Source of the DNA: Lumbricus terrestris
Lineage: Eukaryota; Annelida; Clitellata; Crassiclitellata; Lumbricidae
Length of the DNA stretch: 64,000 nt
Assembly (NCBI GenBank): GCA_949752735.1
Contig: OX457036.1
Coordinates: forward strand, 86,435,987-86,499,986
Direction of reading: 5' to 3'
Both the position numbers and the translations under genes were made by a program. Position 1 is the stretch's first letter; each line of letters starts with the position of its first letter. The notes below the pieces were generated by a model. That model searched no databases and was not told where the DNA came from. It saw only the letters and a program-made list of their open reading frames with translations. This document shows, in pieces, positions 56,166 to 64,000 of this stretch.

Positions 56166-56284
56166 GCCTAATAGCCTCAGAAACATAAATCAAATCTACC
56201 TCCAAGCGCGTAAGATACTAGTACTGTATATACTGTCTAGTACTGCATATACTAGTACTGTACAGGCTACATAGGCCCACCAAA

Positions 56285-56995
56285 ACACTATTGTAGAAAG
56301 TTTATTTCTTTTATATGAAAAATTAAGTTGAACTGTTTTGAAAACCACGACTCGTGGATCACAGTACTGAGAGTATAGCGCACATGAAGTTAAGAATACG
56401 AATCACCCTTTTCTTCTTCCTCTTATGCGGTTTTTGCCTAAAATTGTCTTAATTGACACTTGAAAGTTTGATTCTTATTGTCAGCTGTAGGCTATCATTT
56501 GAATCAACAAGAGCGGCCTAAACCCAAGCTTACGAGACAATAACTGAATTTTGATAAATTTTGCGCCAAACAAATAAAATTTCTATTTATTGCAACTGTT
56601 GTACGATTATCTTTCTTGGCGGTACTTTTAAGCTGTTGCCTTTAGGCTTAGTTCTAATCGTGTTCAGATAAGCTTTGTCGGGTTAATGATAGGCTAACAA
56701 TGATGGCTGCACCTTTCTTCAGATTTACAGCTCTAACCTTCGTAGTACGTAGGCCTATGTCTCAGCAGTGATCTATGTCTATACTCTATAAATTGTAACT
56801 GGATTTCTAATGGCATTGAAAGTTCGGATTTCCACTCAATGAGCGAGGACAAAACACAAAAAGACGATTGACTGTAGTTTCAAACTTTCAGTGCATTTTT
56901 CACTAAAGTTTAGATTATCTACATCTTTTCGCGGAACCCCTGTGCTAGTCCCGCGGAACCATTGGGTTCCGCGGAACCCACTTTGGGAAACGCTG
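56285..56995. mobile_element. hAT remnant, GTTCCGCGGAACC family
   Basis: The right end gcggaacccactttgggaaacgctg is intact. The body shares ctattgtagaaagtttattt and actcgtggatcaca with the copy at 32383. The left end is lost. Confidence 0.75.
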
Positions 56996-56999
56996 GCCT

Positions 57000-57560
57000 A
57001 CAATGACCAAATTTGACCAAGGAAATTCAAACAGAACAAAAGTTATATCACTTTTAGTGGGTCCATCCTCCTTTTTTGAGGATTTAAAACATTGTGCAAC
57101 AAAAAGTAACAAAAAGGCGATTTTATCAAGACTAATAAACAGCTTTATCTCAATTAATTTTTTCAAACAGCCTTGATATTACCAGATAGGTATAATAATT
57201 TTTATTATTTAGAAAAGAAACAGAGCGTTATACAAGCGTAACTGCACGTCACTGTAGAGTCAATTGGTAAGATGACGATCGAGTTAGTAAAAAAATATGT
57301 CAGATTAATAATTTTGTTTTTAAAACATTAAAATTGAAAAAAAAACTCAAATTCCAAAGGTGTAAATGACAGACAAAATGTGTATTTAGGCACTTCATGA
57401 GCAAGGTCCTGGAGGAAAAGCTATAATCACCGCGTTCTCTGATAAACAGTGAGAGCGTCCAAGTTAAGAGTTAAATTGAGAGTTAGGAAAGGAGATCAGC
57501 TCAATGGCAATTGTTCTGGTTTCATGGAGAAAATACACAAAGCAAGACTTATTGAATATC
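57000..57560. mobile_element. Mariner-type remnant
   Basis: aattcaaacagaacaaaagt and acaaaatgtgtatttaggcac text matches the copy at 38154. Both ends are missing; the L2 insertion lies to its right. Confidence 0.55.
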
Positions 57561-57689
57561 GTCCAACTGTCTGCCTCAGGTCTCCAAAAACTCAGTTCTT
57601 TTGACTTGGCACTCGTCAGCAGCTGGCAAAGCAAGACATGACAACTCTTGCTGTCGTCTCTCCTGATTTTGCCTTCTCCATCATTCATT

Positions 57690-60600
57690 CATTCATTCAT
57701 TCATAGCATTTATATAGCGCCCCTTCAAGAAACTACTCAGAGGCGCTCCCAGCCCAACCACGAGCAAAGAAAAAAGACTTGAGAGACTTGTAGAACCCAG
57801 CCGGATGGGCCACAAGTAAAGAGCGAAGCGCAACCGGGAGGTCATTCCAGACAGTAGGCCCCACAACCGAGAAAGCACGGCGCTGCTTAATAACTAAGCG
57901 AGCCCGCGGGACCAGAAGTTCACCCCTAGCCGAAGAGCGTAGTACACGACGCGCTGCAACGTCAGAGACTGGACAGCAGAGATCACGCAAGTATGACGGA
58001 GCACAGCCAAGGACACAGCGTGAGACCACAGCAGCAATGCGGTATGAGATCCGCTGGGACACTGGCAGCCAGTGCAGCACATCACGCATATATGCAGAGA
58101 CAGGAGCAAATTTAGGAAGCCGCCCAACAAGGCGAGCAGCGGAGCGCAATACACGATCAAGTCGCCCCAGGACCCCAATGGGAAGACCAGCAAGTAAGGA
58201 GCAACAGTTGTCGATTCGACTTGTAACAAAGGCGTGAACAAGGACGACGACCGCGTCGTGAGAGAGAGAGCGGGAGACCACCCGAAGCTGACGAAGCTGG
58301 TAATAGGCACTCCGAGCAACCAAGTTCACATGCTGGGACAGAGTGAGTTCAGAATCGAGGGTGAGACCCAGATCACGAACTGTGAGGGAAAATGAGATAT
58401 GAGGAAAGAGCAGAGCAAGTTGTGAGAGGTCAATACCCTGGAGTTGCCTACGGCCACCCAACCAAATAAACTGTGTTTTGGATGGATTTAAGAGTAGCCG
58501 ATTGGAGGCCATCCAGAGAGAGAGGACATCCATTTTCCTACACATCTGGCTGACAGCGGCCACCGCATCAGCCGAATAGGTATGGATGTAGGCCTGCACA
58601 TCATCAGCAAATAGCTGGTGCAGAAGCCCTTGAGATGATAGTAAGGAGCAAATATCAGCAGTATAGAGAAGATACAGCAGCGGACCCAAGACGGAACCCT
58701 GGGGCACCCCAAGAGGGGCAGGGACCCAAGCAGATCTGGACGACCCAAGAAATACACAGTTTGAGCGGTCAGATAGGAAGGATTTAAGCCAATCAAGAGG
58801 CTGGTCCACTAAGCCGAAAGAAGTGGAGAGGCGCTGCAGGAGAATTGAGTGGTCTACAGAGTCAAAGGCAGAGCTCACGTCAAAGAGAGCGAGGAGAGTG
58901 ACTTGACCACGGTCAACTGCGCCATAGAAGTCAGACAGAAGTCGAAGCAGGAGAGTCTCCGTTGAATGATTTCGACGGAAACCCGACTGCTGCGACGGCA
59001 TCAAGTCATTCATATCTAAATAGACAATCAGCTGGTTGGCCACAATGCGTTCCAGTATTTTAGATAAGAAAGTAACGTTTGCAATAGGGCGATAGTTTGC
59101 AGGATCACTTTGATCCAGACCATCGCGCTTCAAAATAGGTAGAAGAACAGAGCGTTTCTGTGAGGCAGGAAGACACATCTCACGGATCGAAGAGTTGCAC
59201 AGGATGGTAAGGAATGGGAGGAGATCGTCGATCAGTTCCTGAACCAAGAATGTTGGCACAGGATCCAGCTCACACGTCTTGGCGGTGGAGGAGAGGATGA
59301 GTCGACGCAGCTCCTCACTCGTAATCTCCTGGAGAGTAGGAAGCCGATGCTCGGTGGTAGAGAACGTAGGCGATGGCGATTCGGCGGTGGAACTCCGAAT
59401 AGAAGAAATCTTGGCGGAGAATCGCTGTAAGAACACCTCCGCGGAGAACGGCGGGGGAGACTCCGACTGCCGACCACCCTTCGAACGGCCCAGTAGGCTG
59501 TTGAAAGTGGTCCAGAGTCTCTTCGGCTCCTTAGACTGGCGAGTGATGATGGTCTCCCAGTATTCGCGTTCTCTGGCGCGGTACGAGGTATGCATGTCTC
59601 TTACGAAGCGGATCCACGAGGCCCGATCAGCAGGAGAACGCGTTCTTATCCAGATTCTCTCAAGTCTTCTTGCCTGCCGTCGGAGCTTCCGGCACTCTGC
59701 ATCAAACCACGGAGAAGACGAACGGTAGCGCGACTGGACGTTTCGCACAGGTAGAAAGGTGTCTAGGAGACCAGACAACGCAGTCTCATAAGAGCTGAAC
59801 AGCTCTGATGTAGATTGCCCGGTAGACGATTGAAGATCAGCGAAGAGAGGATGAGCTCGGAGTGCTGAGCGGAATGCAGAACGGTCAAGACTTTTCCAAT
59901 TGCGGATCTGACGAACGGTGAGGAGAAGAGGTTCGTAGATGAAGGGGATTGACGCGACGACGAGACCGTGGTCGGAGAGAACAGGAGGAAAGACGGTCAC
60001 ATCTGACACCTGACAGTCATCTCTTGTGACAATGACGTCAAGCCACCCACCCAGCAAGTGGGTGGGTTCAGTGACATGTTGCTTGAGCCCGAACTGTTCC
60101 ATGACCGCAGCAAAATCCATGGATTGCGAGAGCGACGAGTCCTCTAGATGTAGATTGAGGTCCCCGGTGAGAACCAGCTGCGCGTTGTGGAGCGCAAATT
60201 GTTCCAGCAGAGCCAGGAGCTCTTCGAAGAACGCCGACGGCGGAGGTGAGGATCCAGGGCGGTATATGGCCAGGAGCGTAGTTGGACCACGCTTGGATGA
60301 CAGGGAGACCGCGAGGGCCTCGAAGGTCGACGGGGTCCTGGCCAACTCGATCCTCTTGGCCCTCAATTCGCTGCGGTGGTAAACGATCAGCCCACCTCCT
60401 CCGACGTCATCACCGGTGTCTTCTGCCCTCGGACGATCGATGAACTGGAAGCCAGGCGGAGCAGCACGACGAACAGCAACATCAGATGACGAAACATGCC
60501 AAGACTCGGACACGACCAAAACATCCAAGTCATTGGCCATGATCATGTCCGCTGTCGGCACGTATTTATATTTCAGAGAACGTACATTTAGAGTAGCTAG

Positions 60601-61005
60601 ACGAATAGCCGACGAAGATGAAGGCGTAGGTCGGCAGGGCTCCGAGCATGGCTCCGAGCGGCCAGAAGCCGAAGACGGGCACGGAAGGGACCGAAGATAA
60701 GCTGGGCGCCATAATCCAAGGCTGAACAATGTCTTACGAGTCGACCGATGAGGCGGCGACAGGCTTGTGTTGAACGACCTAATTAGGTCAGCGGTGTACA
60801 CTATGGTGTACACAGAAGGCGCAGACATGTTACGGTACAAACTCGCAACAAAACCACCCAAAAATAATCCTTCAGAAGAGTTGAAAATAATCCAATATCA
60901 AACGATAAACTCCAGAGACGAAAACAAAACTATAGGTCAAGTTCTAATCGAAAAGTTAGAACCAGAGACTAAGAAAAAACGAATAATAAGCACCAACGTG
61001 GCTGA
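57690..61005 (-). mobile_element. Nearly full-length L2-type LINE
   Basis: One long ORF, a very short 3' UTR that ends GGCGCTATATAAATGC followed by a (ATGA)n tail (57689-57710), and about 145 bases of 5' leader. The GCGCTATATAAAT end plus ATGA tail is the signature of the L2 clade. It inserted head to head next to an older L2 copy (61005-62725). Intact reading frame and few changes suggest recent activity. Confidence 0.88.
57733..60861 (-). CDS. L2-type ORF2: endonuclease and reverse transcriptase
   Basis: 1,042 codons. APE-type endonuclease at ~87-307: LNVRS with N92, SES with E119, TGDLN with D234, SDHG with D297 and H298. RT at ~560-830: RPIANVTFLSKILERIV, QSGFRRNHSTETLLLRL, ALFDVSSAFDSVDHS with D661, GVPQGSVLGPLLY, FADD with D753-D754. 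The C-terminal region ends RRAFSVVGPTVWNDLP. All catalytic residues I can check are present. The first ~85 residues are a basic, Ser/Pro-rich lead of unknown role; no separate ORF1 is seen. It acts in target-primed reverse transcription. Codon use is GC-rich against an AT-rich surrounding. Confidence 0.93.
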   Translation of the reverse strand: MGGFVASLYRNMSAPSVYTIVYTADLIRSFNTSLSPPHRSTRKTLFSLGLWRPAYLRSLPCPSSASGRSEPCSEPCRPTPSSSSAIRLATLNVRSLKYKYVPTADMIMANDLDVLVVSESWHVSSSDVAVRRAAPPGFQFIDRPRAEDTGDDVGGGGLIVYHRSELRAKRIELARTPSTFEALAVSLSSKRGPTTLLAIYRPGSSPPPSAFFEELLALLEQFALHNAQLVLTGDLNLHLEDSSLSQSMDFAAVMEQFGLKQHVTEPTHLLGGWLDVIVTRDDCQVSDVTVFPPVLSDHGLVVASIPFIYEPLLLTVRQIRNWKSLDRSAFRSALRAHPLFADLQSSTGQSTSELFSSYETALSGLLDTFLPVRNVQSRYRSSSPWFDAECRKLRRQARRLERIWIRTRSPADRASWIRFVRDMHTSYRAREREYWETIITRQSKEPKRLWTTFNSLLGRSKGGRQSESPPPFSAEVFLQRFSAKISSIRSSTAESPSPTFSTTEHRLPTLQEITSEELRRLILSSTAKTCELDPVPTFLVQELIDDLLPFLTILCNSSIREMCLPASQKRSVLLPILKRDGLDQSDPANYRPIANVTFLSKILERIVANQLIVYLDMNDLMPSQQSGFRRNHSTETLLLRLLSDFYGAVDRGQVTLLALFDVSSAFDSVDHSILLQRLSTSFGLVDQPLDWLKSFLSDRSNCVFLGSSRSAWVPAPLGVPQGSVLGPLLYLLYTADICSLLSSQGLLHQLFADDVQAYIHTYSADAVAAVSQMCRKMDVLSLWMASNRLLLNPSKTQFIWLGGRRQLQGIDLSQLALLFPHISFSLTVRDLGLTLDSELTLSQHVNLVARSAYYQLRQLRVVSRSLSHDAVVVLVHAFVTSRIDNCCSLLAGLPIGVLGRLDRVLRSAARLVGRLPKFAPVSAYMRDVLHWLPVSQRISYRIAAVVSRCVLGCAPSYLRDLCCPVSDVAARRVLRSSARGELLVPRARLVIKQRRAFSVVGPTVWNDLPVALRSLLVAHPAGFYKSLKSFFFARGWAGSASE

Positions 61006-62725
61006 CCAGTGTTCACACGCCGAGGCGCCACACACAATGGTCCGACACCTCAATGTTACTCTGGACCAGGAGCTCACTTCTGCACCGCATAAAATTTTTC
61101 ACTTACTCGGCCGTGCCTGCTATTATAAAATGCGTCAACTATACGCAGTGTTGCTCGCTCGCTCCTTCTGTTAGTCCAACTCTTGTATATTCTTTCGTTA
61201 CTTGCAGACTTGACATCTGTTGCTCTCTTTGTGCTAGCCTTCCGGTTGCCCGGCTGAGCTGCCTTTGTCTTTTGTCTTTGTGATATGCGCTCTGCCGCCG
61301 GCCATATTGGCTACATACCAAAATTCAGTCATATTCTCAGTTATGTGCAATTTATACCCCGCAGTCGATAGAGTTGATCGATCGAAGCGATCGTAACTCG
61401 GCCAAGTCCAGTCGATCGAAAAATCGTCGACTCGACCGACTTGCAAGTCGAGTCGATCGTTTGCTTTGCTAAGTCGAGTTGATCATTGTTTCCTCCACTC
61501 GACTTAACTTAGAAGTATTTTACTTAGGCTTAATTTATAGTTATTTCACAACACACAAGTGATCTGCATGAATAATTATGTAAGCAATGAACCTTAATTG
61601 GCCGCTGACTCTTTTCTATTATTTGGACTTTGGAAGTTATTGACGACAGCGAGACTTTCCCCACAATTTTACGGTGAAAATCGAGAGATCAAGATGCATT
61701 TAGAAAGCGCTCTCTTAAGAAAATTTCAGCTCTTACATGTAAGTCAGTACCGACAATCGCAAAACGTTCGACAGTCTGTCGTTAGAACAAGACTTGATGG
61801 CCCGCTTCTCACTCTGATGTGTGTGTGGCAACATTTTGTTCCACCCTACAGCGAGTAGGCTATTTATGGGAGCGGAAGGTGTCGCACACAATTCATACAT
61901 TTGACCCAGTCGTCTTATCTCTTTACAAAACCACAAGTGCATAGACCTACATTGTTGCCTTCCGGATAGGAAATGCATAAAATAATATAAAAACAATAGG
62001 TCTCACATGGATTCGCAGAAAAATACTTGTAATTTTAGCAGACGCAATGGGGCATTTGTATAAGCTTAGTCTTTGATATTTATGCGTAATGTGGGTACTT
62101 GGATGTAAGAATGTAGCTGTCCTTAGCAATTTTGGTCTGAAGGCCATAGTTCAAGTCGACAAAGTCGATCGAGTCGATCGTCGGCCGAGCCAAGTCGATC
62201 GAGCCGTCGAGGGGTCGGCGAGTCGACGAAGTCGATCAAGTCGATCTTCGGCCGAGCCACGTCGATCGTAACGCACGACACGTCGATCGTAACGCACGAC
62301 ACGATCGACTTTGGGGTATAAATAATGCTTGACGTTCTCCACTGGCTCCCCTTCAACCAGAGAATCGAATATAGGATCGCTGCTCTAGTCTGACTCTATC
62401 TACTAGGCCTCGCTCCCGTCTATCTTTGCCTGCTCTTTAGCCCTACTTTAAACGTTCCCCACTTCCGCTCCATTCGTTCGGCCGAACAAAGTCTGCTCTC
62501 AGTCTTCTTTGCTCGTACTGTGCAGAACCTAGTCTTCTCGGTGCTACGACCCCGTCCTGGAATGGTCTCCCCCTTCACTTTCCACTCCGTTGTTAGAAAT
62601 CCTTCTTAGGTAGACTCTCCCTCTCTCATCTTAAGACAGTTTAATTTGAACGTGTTTTGGGCGCCTCTTATTTGTCCACCTGAACATGCGCTATACAAAT
62701 TTATTTTATAAGTGAATGAATGAAT
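61005..62725 (+). mobile_element. Older, 5'-truncated L2 copy split by a DNA element
   Basis: 61030-61350: LNVTLDQELTSAPHKIFHLL and RLDICCSLCASLPVARL, matching the L2 RT C-terminal part. The text resumes at 62323 with DVLHWLPFNQRIEYRIAAL and ends GCGCTATACAAATTTATTT plus GTGAATGAATGA. Frameshifts are present. The missing middle is exactly filled by the insertion 61351-62322. Confidence 0.82.
61351..62322. mobile_element. DNA element with TTTATACCCC ends and GTCGATCG-rich subterminal repeats
   Basis: Left tttataccccgcagtcgat and right inverse tttataccccaaagtcgatc. Subterminal parts are dense in GTCGA/TCGAC/CGATCG words (61370-61500, 62155-62310). The flanking L2 frame is continuous across it. 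Non-coding inside. Confidence 0.75.
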
Positions 62726-62739
62726 TAATCTTATATATA

Positions 62740-63958
62740 TTTCAGTAAGTCTGTGTGTTTGTTTGATTGTTTGATTGTTTGATTGTGTGTTAGCTATGCA
62801 CGGCTACAGTTTTGAAGCAATCGACCCCAATTTTTTGCAGGGGGCTCGGGGTCGACCCGACACAGGTTATTGGAGGGTCGGCGAATCTCTGCCACCATGG
62901 GGCCAGGGTGGGGGAGGGTAAAACCCCTCATTTCCCCTACTTTTTCAGCCGTTGCCATGCATAGTTTCACACTTATTCACCTGAAACGTTGCAACTACAG
63001 AGATTTTTAAACGGGCCACCTAGCCTCCACTAAACACACAGCTCGGCGACCCACAGGGTCGACGTGTGTTCCTGGGGGGGGGGCTTGGGTGTTCGGGGGG
63101 GGAGAATTTTTTTTCCCGAAAGTCCTAATTTCACGGGTGGCGTACCGGTGGAGCTCGGAGTGTGGAGGGTTGTCGTCGAGTGTGAGGAGTGGGGTGGGGG
63201 TGGCGGGGGGGAGGGGGGTTGGGAAAGAATTTTTTCCGAAAACCCAAATTTCACGGGTAGCGTACTGGTCAAGGTCGGATTTAGTGGTGGCGTGTTGTGT
63301 AAGGGTGGGAGGAGGAGAGGGTGGTGGGGGGGATTTTTTTGGGGGGGATTTTTCCCGAAAATCAAAATTTCACGGGTGGCGTACCGGTGGAGGTCGGAGT
63401 AAGTGGTGGCGTGTTGTGGGGTGGGGGTCCAGGGTAGGGGCGGGTTTTAGGAAACACAAAATCTTCCGAAAACTAAAATTTCACGGGTGGCGTACCCGTG
63501 GAGGTCGGAGTTAGTGGGGCGTTTTGTGAGGAGGGAAAAATTTGGGGAGATTTTTTTCGCCGAAAATCAAAATTTCACGTGTGGCGTACCGGTGAAGGTG
63601 TGGGTGTGTTGGGGTCAGGGAGGCAGGGAGGGTCGAAGAGAGGGTGTGGGGGTGGGAGGGAGGGTGGGAGGGTGCAAGTGTGGGATGGAGGGAGGGAGGA
63701 AGAGAGGGAGAGAGGTGGGAGGGAGCATAGGAGGGAGGGAACGAGGGTGGGAGGGTGAGAGGCAGGGTGGGAGGGATGGTGGGAGGGAAGGCGGGAGGGA
63801 GGATGGGAGGGGTGGGAGGGAGTGATGGAGGTAGGGAGAGTGGGAGGGATGAAAGGAGGGTGGGAGGGATGGTGGGATGAAGGGAGGGACGGAGGGAGGG
63901 ATTGGCGGGGAACGGCCCGAATTCTAAAATTCCCGGGCAACGCCGGGTGCCCCAGCTA
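62740..63958 (+). mobile_element. Helitron-like element with minisatellite
   Basis: The 3' end reads CCCGGGCAACGCCGGGTGCC, then CCAGCTAG and t: a 5-6 bp stem hairpin about 10 bases before CTAG, as in Helitrons. About five units (63110-63600) of tttcacgggtggcgtaccgg with ~105-120 bp spacing match the minisatellite of 55217-56165 inverted. 63600-63900 is a GGGAGGGA purine tract. No Rep/helicase frame. Confidence 0.5.
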
Positions 63959-64000
63959 GTTAATTAATATATACGTACATGCATACATAATTATATGCTT

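Overview
This is a window of a repeat-rich animal nuclear genome. Spliced genes with GT-AG introns, non-LTR, LTR, hAT, mariner and Helitron-like elements, microsatellites, and the lack of operons all point to a metazoan. The word TAGGCCTA occurs far above chance; I associate that with some marine deuterostome genomes such as echinoderms, but I cannot fix the species from sequence alone.

The only host gene I can support lies on the minus strand from about 54,121 down to 11,429. I assembled 17 exons by hand. The 16 from 47,681 down to 11,429 sum to 2,598 nt, exactly 866 codons; all have GT donors and AG acceptors, and every junction keeps the reading frame. The encoded domains in order are: C-terminal part of a Sema domain, PSI, a plexin-type IPT/TIG-like domain, then a complete EGFR-like ectodomain (receptor L domain, furin-like Cys-rich, second L domain, second furin-like Cys-rich). 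A plexin-type head is therefore joined, through phase-1 introns, to an ErbB/EGFR-type ligand-binding region. I know of no described receptor with this order. The Sema N-terminus lies to the right of what I can read, and any transmembrane or kinase exons lie to the left of 11,429, probably outside the window.

Layout: 1-11,400 is retroelement and MITE debris with one weak exon candidate. 11,429-28,719 holds the second furin-like region, the second L domain and the end of the first furin-like region; the intron at 18,295-25,999 contains a 7.1 kb Gypsy-type LTR element that keeps gag and protease but has lost RT and integrase. 28,720-36,830 contains a palindromic microsatellite element and a nest of hAT and mariner copies inside a CR1-like element. 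36,831-47,681 carries the first L domain, the plexin-type exons and the end of Sema, with mariner and MITE insertions between them. 47,682-53,908 is an intron of old retroelement tails and MITEs. 54,122-64,000 holds a nearly intact L2-type LINE (1,042-codon ORF), an older L2 copy split by a DNA element, and Helitron-like copies with minisatellites.

A second pattern runs through the whole window. TAGGCCTA, TAGGCTA and TAGCCTA sit inside older repeats as small insertions at TA. Removing them restores the reading frame of a reverse transcriptase pseudogene at three places. They look like excision footprints of a TA-targeting transposon, and are absent or nearly absent from the two youngest elements.
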